From Eubacteriales bacterium (GTDB taxonomy: Bacteria; Bacillota; Clostridia; Christensenellales; CAG-138), in NCBI GenBank assembly GCA_021373115.1, contig JAJFTI010000009.1, forward strand, positions 1-64,000: DNA of 64,000 bases. The letters run 5' to 3'. The notes beneath the pieces were generated by a model that saw only the letters and a list, made by a program, of their open reading frames with translations, was not told the origin of the DNA and did not search any database. The first letter of the stretch is position 1. Each line of letters opens with the position of its first letter. Made by a program: the position numbers and the translations under genes. Positions 52,347 to 60,632 of this stretch are shown one piece after another.

Positions 52347-53228
52347 ATGCGCCGGAAAATGCGAAGAAAAGGATTGGGGGAGCGAATAGAACTGGTTGCG
52401 AGCCTGAACGAAGCGCTGAACTATATTGAGCTTCACCTGCTCGAGGAAACCGACAGTACCAGCGCCGCCCGGCATGTTGGAATCTCACGCTTCTATTTTG
52501 AACGGACGTTTTCCGCGCTGACCGGGATGAGCGTGAGTGAATACATCCGCGCGCGGAGGCTGACGCTCGCCGGGCAGGAGCTGCTCTCCAGCGATGCGAA
52601 GGTGATTGATCTCGCGTTCAAATACGGCTACGATACGCCGGAGAGCTTCACGAAAGCGTTCTCGCGCTTCCACGGAGTAACGCCGAAAAGCGCACGGAGA
52701 ATGAGCACTCTGATGCGCTGCCAGAACCCTCTTGCAATCTCAATAAAAATGGAGGGTGCGAATGTAATGAATTACAGGATCGAACAGATGGATGCGTTTA
52801 CGGTGGCCGGAGTGGAGCGGGAATTTCACATGGATAACGGTACGCAGGAAATTCCGAAATTCTGGCAGGAATTTTTCGAACAGGGCTTGCAGAACAAGGT
52901 TTGCCCGGCACTGGGCATCTGCTTTGACGCGGATGCTTCCGGCCGGTTTCCCTACATGATTGCCGATATGCTCAAACCGGGCGTCAAACTGCCGGAGGGG
53001 CTGGTCACACGCGAGGTACCGGCGCATCTCTGGGCGCGGTTTCCCTGCGTCGGACCCATGCCGGGGGCGATTCAAACGGTGACCAAACAGATTTATTCCG
53101 AATGGCTGCCGACAAACGGGGTCTACGAGGTAGCGCAGTATATGGAAATTGAAATGTATTCCGAAGGGGACACCGCATCACCGGACTATGTCAGCGAGGT
53201 TTGGATTCCGATCCGGAAAAAGAGCTGA
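52347..53228 (+). CDS. AraC-type regulator with GyrI-like effector domain
   Basis: 293 residues. Two helix-turn-helix motifs of the AraC family at about residues 25-118 (SAARHVGISRFYFERTF and IDLAFKYGYDTPESF), then a GyrI/BmrR-type effector-binding domain (about 140-293) with YRIEQMDAFTVAGVE and EVWIPIRKK. HTH-first order places it with Rob-like regulators. Start uncertain: ATG 52347, ATG 52359 and TTG 52374 are possible, the last next to AAAAGGA. No adjacent target gene is evident. Confidence 0.85.
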   Translation: MRRKMRRKGLGERIELVASLNEALNYIELHLLEETDSTSAARHVGISRFYFERTFSALTGMSVSEYIRARRLTLAGQELLSSDAKVIDLAFKYGYDTPESFTKAFSRFHGVTPKSARRMSTLMRCQNPLAISIKMEGANVMNYRIEQMDAFTVAGVEREFHMDNGTQEIPKFWQEFFEQGLQNKVCPALGICFDADASGRFPYMIADMLKPGVKLPEGLVTREVPAHLWARFPCVGPMPGAIQTVTKQIYSEWLPTNGVYEVAQYMEIEMYSEGDTASPDYVSEVWIPIRKKS

Positions 53229-53238
53229 TCCAATGCAT

Positions 53239-53268
53239 ACAAAAAGGAACCTCGACGAGGTTCCTTTT
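53239..53268. terminator. Bidirectional terminator
   Basis: AAAAAGGAACCTC (53239-53251) pairs with GAGGTTCCTTTTT (53255-53267), loop GAC, between the AraC-type gene and malQ. Confidence 0.93.
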
Positions 53269-53275
53269 TTCACGC

Positions 53276-54763
53276 TTAAACTCTGCCGTAGATGCGGGTC
53301 ATTTCGGCGATTTGCTCAACGAGCTTGTCGTCGAACTCACCGGGGAGCATGCGCCATCTCCAGTTGCCGCCGCCGAGCGTTCCGGGCGTATTCATGCGGC
53401 ATTCGCTGCCTAGGCGCAGATAGTCCTGCATCTGCGCGAGAAAGAGCTGCGCAACGCTGCCCATGCCGCCGCGCAGGATGCCCCAGACGCGTCCTTCCTC
53501 GTCGTTGAGCCCAAGATATCGAACGGCGAAGGCAACGTCCTCTTCGGCGGCCTCCGTGAACCAGCTGGCAACGGTCGTGTTGTCGTGCGTACCCGCGTAG
53601 CAGGCGCAGTGCTTGCCATAGGTATGCGGCAGGTAATTGCTTGGCTCGCGCGCGTCGAACGCAAACTGGAGCACCTTCATGCCCGGAAAACCGCTGTCCG
53701 CAAGCAGCTGACGAACCTCGTCCGTGAGATAACCGAGATCTTCCGCGATGATCTCAAACGCGGGGAAGGTGTTCTTCAGAGCATCCACAAAATCCTTGCC
53801 TGGGCCTTTGACCCACTCGCCCACGCGCGCGGTTTCCGCGCCTGCGGGTACGCTCCAGTAGGAAGACAACCCGCGAAAATGATCGATCCGGACGCAATCG
53901 AAAAGCGTGCAGGCGGAGCGCATACGCCGCATCCACCAGGCATAACCGGTCTGCTTCATGTGATCCCAGTCGTAGATCGGGTTGCCCCAGAGTTGGCCGT
54001 CCGCGGAAAAATAATCCGGCGGAACACCCGCGACGCAGGTTGGGCGGCGCTCACTGTCCAGCTGAAATTCCCACGGGGCGCTCCAGACATCCGCCGAGTC
54101 GAGCGGAACATAGATGGGCAGATCGCCGACAATCTTTACTCCGCGCGCATTGGCATAGGTACGCAGCTTCGACCACTGCTCAAAGAAAAGAAACTGTACA
54201 AACTGATAAAACCGGATGCTGTCGCTCAGCCGCTCCCGCGCGGCCTGAAGGCCGCAATCTTCCCGCATGCGGACTTCATATGGCCAGTATTCCCAGGCTG
54301 TGCCGCCATTTTCGTCCTTGAGTGCCATAAAAAGCGCATAATCGTTCAGCCAGTCCGCATTCTCCGCGGCAAAACGATCCAGCGCAAGCATGCGCTCGCC
54401 ATCGCCGGCTGCGCGCGTAAAGGCCGTGCGCAGTACGGGAAACCGAAGCACATAAAGCATGCCGTAGTCGATGGACCTGGGTTCACCGCCCCAATTGATC
54501 GCAGCCAGTTCGTCCGGCTGGAGCAGACCTTCCCGCGCAAGCGTATCCAGATCGATAAAATACGGATTCCCCGCAAAGGCCGAAAAAGACTGATACGGTG
54601 AATCGCCGTAGCTGGTCGGCCCGAGCGGGAGCACCTGCCAGTAACTCTGGCGCGCGCGAACCAGACGATCGACAAAATCGTACGCCTCCTGTCCGAACGT
54701 GCCAATGCCGTAAGGGGAGGGCAACGAAGAAATATGCAGGAGAATACCGGAGGATCGTTTCAT
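53276..54763 (-). CDS. malQ: 4-alpha-glucanotransferase
   Basis: 495 residues, GH77. SSLPSPYGIGTFG at the start, catalytic regions CVRIDHFRG (nucleophile Asp), EIIAEDLG (acid/base Glu) and YAGTHDNTT (Asp). It rearranges maltodextrins in the cytoplasm. It is the last gene on the strand after the sugar ABC genes, but has its own promoter and only a weak ribosome site. Confidence 0.95.
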   Translation of the reverse strand: MKRSSGILLHISSLPSPYGIGTFGQEAYDFVDRLVRARQSYWQVLPLGPTSYGDSPYQSFSAFAGNPYFIDLDTLAREGLLQPDELAAINWGGEPRSIDYGMLYVLRFPVLRTAFTRAAGDGERMLALDRFAAENADWLNDYALFMALKDENGGTAWEYWPYEVRMREDCGLQAARERLSDSIRFYQFVQFLFFEQWSKLRTYANARGVKIVGDLPIYVPLDSADVWSAPWEFQLDSERRPTCVAGVPPDYFSADGQLWGNPIYDWDHMKQTGYAWWMRRMRSACTLFDCVRIDHFRGLSSYWSVPAGAETARVGEWVKGPGKDFVDALKNTFPAFEIIAEDLGYLTDEVRQLLADSGFPGMKVLQFAFDAREPSNYLPHTYGKHCACYAGTHDNTTVASWFTEAAEEDVAFAVRYLGLNDEEGRVWGILRGGMGSVAQLFLAQMQDYLRLGSECRMNTPGTLGGGNWRWRMLPGEFDDKLVEQIAEMTRIYGRV

Positions 54764-54795
54764 AGCAGCACCGAATCAATCTTAAATTTCGCTTT

Positions 54796-54823
54796 ATTAT
54801 ATCGTTTTTCACGCAAAGGGCAA
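54796..54823 (-). promoter_or_regulatory. Promoter of malQ
   Basis: Minus strand: TTGCCC (54823-54818), 16 bases, TATAAT (54801-54796). Confidence 0.6.
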
Positions 54824-54881
54824 CAGAAAAATACAGGCTGTCTTTCGGACAACTCGCCCCGGTGTTTTGAAGGGCTGTGTA

Positions 54882-55724
54882 TTAGCCCTTCACCGCGCCT
54901 TCCACAACGCCTTTGATGATGTATTTCTGCGCGGTAAGGTAAAAGACGATGATGGGCACGATGCTGATGATGATCAGCGCCATCACCGCTCCAAGATCGA
55001 CATGGCCGTAACTGCCCTGGAGGTACTGTATGTGGATCGGGATCGTCTTATACTTCGTGCGGTCCAGCACAAGGTAGGGCAGAAGGTAATCGTTCCAGAT
55101 CCACATGATCTCCAATACACCTACGGAGATCAGAACCGGCTTGAGCATCGGGAATACGATCAGAAAGAACGTACGGATCGGCCCGCAGCCGTCGATGGCG
55201 GCCGCCTCCTCGATTTCCAGCGGAATGCCTTTTAGAAAGCCCGCGAACATAAACACCGCAAGCCCTGCGCCAAATCCAAGGTAAATGATCGGGATCGTGA
55301 ATGGCGTATCGAGATGCAGCGTATTTGCGGTTTTCGCCAGTGTGAACATGACCATCTGGAACGGCACTACCATGGAGAAAACGCAGATGTAATATACGAT
55401 CCGGGCAAACAGACTGCCGACGCGGGAGATATACCACGCGGCCATGGAGGTGCAAACGAGAATCAGTACGGCGGATGTGATCGTGATCAGCAAGCTGTAG
55501 GCAACCGACTGCAGAAACGGATATTCGCCAACGCGAATGCCGTAGATGAAGTTGGAAAGCCCGGTGAACGTTTCTGCGCTTGGAAACGCAAAGGTATTCG
55601 TATTGATGGAGGAGTTGGTCTTAAAGGAGTTCATCAGCACGATGAAAATCGGCAGCATATACAGGATGCAAACCAATATGAAAAAGCCCGTCTGAAACGA
55701 TTTTTGAGCCTTGATGCGTTTCAT
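54882..55724 (-). CDS. Sugar ABC transporter permease (MalG-type)
   Basis: 280 residues with six membrane helices. The EAA loop that contacts the ATPase is EIEEAAAIDGCGPIRTF. It belongs to the CUT1 group of oligosaccharide importers. AGGAGGTG lies 9 bases before the ATG, and the start touches the partner permease stop. The stop codon sits in a strong hairpin (GAAGGGCT/AGCCCTTC). No ATPase gene is in the cluster, so a shared MsmX-type ATPase is likely. Confidence 0.92.
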   Translation of the reverse strand: MKRIKAQKSFQTGFFILVCILYMLPIFIVLMNSFKTNSSINTNTFAFPSAETFTGLSNFIYGIRVGEYPFLQSVAYSLLITITSAVLILVCTSMAAWYISRVGSLFARIVYYICVFSMVVPFQMVMFTLAKTANTLHLDTPFTIPIIYLGFGAGLAVFMFAGFLKGIPLEIEEAAAIDGCGPIRTFFLIVFPMLKPVLISVGVLEIMWIWNDYLLPYLVLDRTKYKTIPIHIQYLQGSYGHVDLGAVMALIIISIVPIIVFYLTAQKYIIKGVVEGAVKG

Positions 55725-56641
55725 TACTGCTGCACCTCCTTTTTCCGTGTGGCGGAGAACTGAATGAGCGCGATTGCCGCAACCAGAACGAAGAACAGAA
55801 CCGCCTTCGCCTGCCCGGTTCCGCGGGAATTGGCGTTGAGATAGAACGTGTTATAGATATTGAGCGCAAGCATCTCGGTGGACCGGATGACCGTTCCATC
55901 CGCCATAAAAACGAACGGTTGGCCGCCGTTGAGCACGAGGTTCTGGTCGAACAGCTTGAACGAGTTCGTCAGCGTTAAAAACGTGCAGATGGTGATCGAG
56001 GGCATGATTGTCGGGATGGTGATACTCCAAAGCGTATGCCAGCCGTTTGCGCCGTCGATCTTCGCGGCCTCGATCATATCCCCGGGCACGGACTGGAGGC
56101 CCGCGATATAGATGATCATCATATAGCCGATCTGCTGCCAAGCCATCAGGATGATCAGTCCCCAGTAGCCGTACGTCGTGCTTAAAACGATGGACGAACC
56201 GAAGCGCGAGAGAATCCCGTCGAAGATCATCGACCAGATATAGCCAAGCACGATGCCGCCGATCAGGTTCGGCATAAAAAACACCGTGCGAAAAACGTTG
56301 GAACCTTTGATTCCGCGCGTGAGCGCGTAAGCAACCGCAAACGCGAGCACGTTGATCACGACGAGCGAAACGACCGCTACAAGCGCCGTATACTGGAACG
56401 CATGCATAAAACCGGTATCCTGAAACGCCTTTAAATAATTATCGAAGCCAATCCAGCTGGCGTTGCTCGTTGTCGTAAACTTACAGAAGGAAAGATATGC
56501 GCCCTTGCAGAACGGATAGATAAAGCCGATGCAGAATGCTGCGAATGTCGGCAGGAGAAAGAGCGGAAAAAAACGCTGGATGGGACGGCGGATCAATGGA
56601 GAGCTTAAAGACGAACTGGTGTTATGGGTTCTGCGTTTCAT
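55724..56641 (-). CDS. Sugar ABC transporter permease (MalF-type)
   Basis: 305 residues with six membrane helices and the EAA loop MIEAAKIDGANGWHTLW. The N-terminal 20 residues are basic and cytoplasmic. GGGAGGTC lies before the ATG. It pairs with the MalG-type permease and the binding protein encoded upstream. Confidence 0.92.
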   Translation of the reverse strand: MKRRTHNTSSSLSSPLIRRPIQRFFPLFLLPTFAAFCIGFIYPFCKGAYLSFCKFTTTSNASWIGFDNYLKAFQDTGFMHAFQYTALVAVVSLVVINVLAFAVAYALTRGIKGSNVFRTVFFMPNLIGGIVLGYIWSMIFDGILSRFGSSIVLSTTYGYWGLIILMAWQQIGYMMIIYIAGLQSVPGDMIEAAKIDGANGWHTLWSITIPTIMPSITICTFLTLTNSFKLFDQNLVLNGGQPFVFMADGTVIRSTEMLALNIYNTFYLNANSRGTGQAKAVLFFVLVAAIALIQFSATRKKEVQQ

Positions 56642-56670
56642 GGCGACCTCCCTTGGTGCTGTGTGCAGAA

Positions 56671-56696
56671 GGGGGCGAGCGTTTCCACTCGCCCCC
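56671..56696 (-). promoter_or_regulatory. Strong hairpin between binding protein and permease genes
   Basis: A perfect 9-bp stem GGGGGCGAG (56671-56679)/CTCGCCCCC (56688-56696). No T-run follows, so it is more likely an mRNA stabiliser or partial stop that favours binding-protein expression. Confidence 0.65.
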
Positions 56697-56729
56697 GCAG
56701 AGTTGGTCGAACGTTGTTTGGTTCAGCGC

Positions 56730-58016
56730 TTATTGCGCGGCGTACTGGGTAGCCCAGCCGGCGACGAACGCGGTGACCACGTCGTCCCAGGAGCCTACGC
56801 CGGCGGAGTACTGCGTCATGGCGGCGACAACGCCCGCGCGCCACGGGTCAACGTTCGGCGTATAGTTGAACGCCCAGGTAACGACATATTTGCCAGCGGC
56901 AAGCTGTTCGTTGGCGTCGTTGAAGAACACGTTATCGGATGCCTTGGCATTTTTAAACGGGATGGGTCCGAATTCTTTTGCCATCATCGTTGTGCCTTCT
57001 TCGGAGGTAACAACCCAGTAAATGAAGTCGAGGGTTGCCTGAATGTCCACCTCGGAGGCTTTCGAATTGACGGACCAGTGGTTTTCGGTGCCTGCGCAAA
57101 CCGCGGCGTTCTCTTCTCCGGCCACGCCGCAATAGATCGGAATCATTGCGAGGCTGTCCGGACTCATGGCGAACTTGCCGGTCAGGTTGGCGTATTCCCA
57201 GGAACCGTTCTGATAGAATACAGCTTTGCCTTCGCCAAATTCAGCCTCTGCCTGGTCGCCGGTCGCGGAGGCAAGCTGCGTCGGGTCGGTGGCGGAGTTA
57301 TTGATGTAGAGGTCCCAGATGTTCTTGAAGTTCTCGAGGTATTTGCCGGTGATGGTCGCGGGCTGTGCGGTCACGCCGTCATCACGGAACTCGTAGAACA
57401 GCGGCATATTGGCCAGATGGCCGGAGAAACGCCAGCTGGATGAACTATCCATACCGGAAGAGGTGAACGCGTCGAACCCCAGCTCGGCGGCGCGGCTGTG
57501 GATGTCTTCCACAGCGGCCTTCAGAGAGGCGAAATCGGTGATCTGATCCAGCGTATAACCGGCCTTCTCCAGCAGGGTCTTGTTGACGATGATGCCGAAG
57601 CACTCGTAGCAGAAACCGATTGACGCCACTTCGCCGGTCTTTTTCATGAGATTGAAATCACTCGTGGTCATTTCGGCATACACCGGGCTTCCGGCGAGAT
57701 CGTAACAATAGTCGGCCCAGGTATCCAGACCGGCCATATTGCTGCACTGGAACAGCGTTGGAGCGGAAGCTCCCTTGTCCAGCTCGGCCGTCAGCGTTTC
57801 CGTGTAAGTATTGGAGGCAGCGGTCACAACGGTAACGGGTACGCCGGTAGCCTCCGTATACTTGGCAGCCAGCTCCTTCCAGGCGGCATCCGCCTCGGGC
57901 TTGAAGTTGAGATAGTAGACACTGGCAGTTTTGTCGTTTGCTACCGAATTTTTGGAGCAAGCAAAGCACGTTACTGCCAACAGGGCAACCAGAATCAGAG
58001 CAATTAGTTTTTTCAC
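56730..58016 (-). CDS. Sugar-binding lipoprotein of the ABC importer
   Basis: 428 residues from GTG 58016, with AAGGGAAGGAACG upstream. Lipoprotein signal peptide with a hydrophobic core and Cys in FACSKN. Periplasmic-binding-protein fold of the CUT1 class (PF01547-type): YYLNFKPEADAAW, VVTAASNTYTETLTAEL, GEGKAVFYQNGSWEY. It delivers an oligosaccharide to the two permeases. The upstream LacI regulator and downstream MalQ suggest maltodextrin or a related glucan, though this is inference. Confidence 0.92.
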   Translation of the reverse strand: MKKLIALILVALLAVTCFACSKNSVANDKTASVYYLNFKPEADAAWKELAAKYTEATGVPVTVVTAASNTYTETLTAELDKGASAPTLFQCSNMAGLDTWADYCYDLAGSPVYAEMTTSDFNLMKKTGEVASIGFCYECFGIIVNKTLLEKAGYTLDQITDFASLKAAVEDIHSRAAELGFDAFTSSGMDSSSSWRFSGHLANMPLFYEFRDDGVTAQPATITGKYLENFKNIWDLYINNSATDPTQLASATGDQAEAEFGEGKAVFYQNGSWEYANLTGKFAMSPDSLAMIPIYCGVAGEENAAVCAGTENHWSVNSKASEVDIQATLDFIYWVVTSEEGTTMMAKEFGPIPFKNAKASDNVFFNDANEQLAAGKYVVTWAFNYTPNVDPWRAGVVAAMTQYSAGVGSWDDVVTAFVAGWATQYAAQ

Positions 58017-58092
58017 AAATCGTTCCTTCCCTTTCGTTTTTGTATTCTCCAGCGCTTTCGCGCATAGATTCAGCCTGAAAGTATTCAACGGG

Positions 58093-59115
58093 TTAAGTAT
58101 TCAGCCGCCGTACCGAGCCGCCTTCGCGCAGCAGCGTTTGAAACGTGACCTGCCGGTGCGTTCCGCGCGATTCAATCAGCTCAATCAGAATCTTTGCGCA
58201 GGCCAGCCCCATGTCCTCTACCGGCTGAACGAGCGTGGTCAGCGTGGGCAGCAGGTACTCCGATATCTCGAGGCCGTCGATGGCGACGATGGAACAGTCC
58301 TCCGGCACGCGCCGTCCGTGATCACTGAGCGCCTTGATTGCCGCAACCGCCATCAGGTCCGCGATTGCGAAGATTGCCGTAAACGAGTTGTCCCGTTCCA
58401 TCAATTCGCTTGTGGCGCGGTAGATGGCGCGCATGTCCGAAAAAGTGCCAGTACAGGCGACGAGCGAGGGGTCGTAGGGGATGTTATGGCTCTTGAGCGC
58501 GTCCTGATAGCCCTGAAAACGCAGTTCGCTGATGGAATGATCGTCCTGATTGTCGGTTAAAATCGCGATCCGGCGGTGGCCAAGGGATACGAGCGTATCC
58601 ACCGCGAACCGTGCTGCGTTTTTATCGTCGATGGCGACGGAGCTGTAACAGTCCGCGCCGAGTGTTCCAAAACTGTTGGTATAGGTACAAAACACACTGG
58701 GAACTTTAATGAGCGAGAGCTCTTCCGGCGAATAGTTGAACCGGCCGCCTAGAAACAGGATGCCGATCAGCTTTCGTTCATTGGTCAGCTGCGCGCCGAC
58801 GCGAAGCTCGTCCTCCGACGTATCCATTTGATGCAACTCCAGCGTGTAGCCGCTTTGCGTGATTTCGCGTTCGATTATCTTAATCAGCTTGGAAAAGAAG
58901 GGGTTGTTCACACCCTTTACCAGCAGAGCAATGGTATCCGACGTGGTGCGGACAAGGTTTCTTGCGCTGGTGTTGGGAATGTAATGCAGTTCAGCCACGG
59001 CGCGCAGAACTTTTTCGCGTGTGTCCTCGCTGACGTCCGGATGGTTGTTGAGTACGCGGGAAACCGTACTGACGGCGACTCCGCAGTGCCGTGCAACGAC
59101 CTTGATATTCGTCAT
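58093..59115 (-). CDS. LacI-family transcriptional regulator
   Basis: 340 residues. The helix-turn-helix and hinge VVARHCGVAVSTVSRVLNN are at the N-terminus, followed by a two-lobed sugar-binding domain (SDTIALLVKGVNNPFF, VPSVFCTYTN, RRIAILTDNQDD, SIVAIDGLEI). ATG 59115 starts at the family's TNIKVVA; the frame upstream covers the operator and leader. The gene is first in the sugar ABC operon and lies behind an operator-like repeat, so it probably represses its own operon until sugar binds. Confidence 0.93.
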   Translation of the reverse strand: MTNIKVVARHCGVAVSTVSRVLNNHPDVSEDTREKVLRAVAELHYIPNTSARNLVRTTSDTIALLVKGVNNPFFSKLIKIIEREITQSGYTLELHQMDTSEDELRVGAQLTNERKLIGILFLGGRFNYSPEELSLIKVPSVFCTYTNSFGTLGADCYSSVAIDDKNAARFAVDTLVSLGHRRIAILTDNQDDHSISELRFQGYQDALKSHNIPYDPSLVACTGTFSDMRAIYRATSELMERDNSFTAIFAIADLMAVAAIKALSDHGRRVPEDCSIVAIDGLEISEYLLPTLTTLVQPVEDMGLACAKILIELIESRGTHRQVTFQTLLREGGSVRRLNT

Positions 59116-59190
59116 GTTGATTTTGGTGTTCCTTTTCGAGTTTTCGAGAAAGCGGCGAATGTCCGACAGGCAAATCATATTGTTTTGATT

Positions 59191-59226
59191 GGAAACGTTA
59201 CTGGAAACGATACTGGTAACGTTTCC
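59191..59226 (-). promoter_or_regulatory. LacI-type operator (perfect inverted repeat)
   Basis: GGAAACGTTAC (59191-59201) and GTAACGTTTCC (59216-59226) are perfect 11-base inverted repeats, with an extra GGAAACG half-site (59203-59209) between. GGAAACGTTTCC-like halves are typical LacI-family sites. It lies just after the predicted transcription start. Confidence 0.8.
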
Positions 59227-59241
59227 GGAACTTGCAAACAA

Positions 59242-59270
59242 ATTATACCCAATCGAAACATGTCTGTCAA
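59242..59270 (-). promoter_or_regulatory. Consensus promoter of the lacI/ABC operon
   Basis: Minus strand: TTGACA (59270-59265), exactly 17 bases, TATAAT (59247-59242), the full sigma-A consensus. Start at about 59235. Confidence 0.92.
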
Positions 59271-59544
59271 CTGAAATTTAAAGTACATTCCGATCCGAAG
59301 ATATTCAGCATCTTTACTTGCAGTTAAGGCCATGGGCAACGAGCAAATCCGAATGGACGCGGCACGCGGTTTTGGAAAAGTTTTCCGAAATTTCACGCGG
59401 CCGGGCGGGCATGCTTGATATAATAGGTATATTTGTTTGAAACGCGTCCGGAAACGGTATGCGTATGAATAGAAACAATCGACGCGTTCAGCGATTGTTC
59501 GATACAGCGCGGAATGCCTGCGCTGACAAGACGGAGGATATATT
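59271..59544. other. Gene-free region before the DUF368 gene
   Basis: It holds a palindrome GGAAAAGTTTTCC (59374-59386), a TATAAT box (59419-59424) without a good -35, and a half-site-like CCGGAAACGG at about 59448. These resemble the LacI half-sites and could extend control to the right-hand gene. No ORF or RNA seen. Confidence 0.4.
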
Positions 59545-60480
59545 TTGAAAACGATCCTGTATCGGCTGATTTGCGGGGTAGTGATGGGGATTGGGTGCGT
59601 GCTGCCGGGCGTTTCCGGAGGCATACTTGCCATCAGCCTCGGTATATATGAGAAGATGATGCTGGCGATTGGCAACTTCTTTCATAGCATGAAAGAAAAT
59701 GTTCGATATCTTTTTCCGCTGGTGATTGGCTGCGGAATCGGCATTCTTTTAACGAGCAACATTCTGAATCTGGTGATTGAACGCTATGAAACTCAGCTTC
59801 TTTCGCTGTTCACGGGCCTTGTTCTGGGAAGCCTGCCGGAGCTTTACACCGAGGTAAAGCGCAGCGCCGTCCGGATCCGCTGGCGGCATGTGCTGGCCAC
59901 CGTACTGGGGCTGGCGTTTGTTCTGCTTTTTGCGCTTGGCGAATCCAGCGTTTCCAGCAACGCGCAGGTAACCGCTTTAGGTATCCCCGGCGCTATGATT
60001 TCCGGCGCGATCCTTTCCGTTGGAACGGTAATACCGGGTATCAGCTCCTCGTTTCTCCTTGTTTATCTCGGGCTGTATCCGGCGGTCATCGCGGCTATTG
60101 CCAGCGTTTTGGACTTTTCCTCGCTTGCCAGCGGCGGGATTGCGGCGGCAATCGGGCGGCTTTCCGGTTCCATCGTGCCGCTGATTGTAATGGCGGCGGT
60201 GTTCGCGCTGGTTTCCCTCTTTATTATTAAAGTTGTAAATCGTGCGCTGAAGCGTCACCATGCGCTGTCTTACGCCGCAGTAATTGGGTTTGTCGTTGGG
60301 TCCGTTGCGCTGGTGCTGCCAAGCATTATAAAAGGAATTACGTGGGCGAGCCCGGTTTTTTTTGCGGCGGGTCTGGCATTGAGTTTACTGGAATATCGAA
60401 TCAAACAAAGAACCGAAATCCGGAACGCGGCAAAGCCGGATGAGTCCGTTCCGGCCGAGAAGGAAACAGAGCGCGCATGA
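59545..60480 (+). CDS. DUF368 membrane protein (PopT-like)
   Basis: 311 residues with about nine membrane helices and two related loops, LPGVSGG near residue 22 and IPGISSS near 160, typical of DUF368. Members are implicated in returning undecaprenyl phosphate across the membrane. TTG 59545 has CGGAGGA 6 bases before it. A role in recycling the carrier lipid would suit the glycan genes that follow. Confidence 0.87.
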   Translation: MKTILYRLICGVVMGIGCVLPGVSGGILAISLGIYEKMMLAIGNFFHSMKENVRYLFPLVIGCGIGILLTSNILNLVIERYETQLLSLFTGLVLGSLPELYTEVKRSAVRIRWRHVLATVLGLAFVLLFALGESSVSSNAQVTALGIPGAMISGAILSVGTVIPGISSSFLLVYLGLYPAVIAAIASVLDFSSLASGGIAAAIGRLSGSIVPLIVMAAVFALVSLFIIKVVNRALKRHHALSYAAVIGFVVGSVALVLPSIIKGITWASPVFFAAGLALSLLEYRIKQRTEIRNAAKPDESVPAEKETERA

Positions 60481-60514
60481 ATGGAGTTCGTGCGGATTAC
60501 CGGCTCCTTCCGGT

Positions 60515-60544
60515 TTGACAAGAATTAACCGCGCATGCTACAAT
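60515..60544 (+). promoter_or_regulatory. Promoter of the sugar transferase-rml genes
   Basis: TTGACA (60515-60520), 18 bases, TACAAT (60539-60544). Confidence 0.75.
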
Positions 60545-60632
60545 CGTTCCGGTGGAAATGCCGGATCGATGCGCTCTTCCGGCGTCCGCAAATGGTGTGC
60601 GGCAATCGCGCGATTAAAAGAGGAAATGCAGG

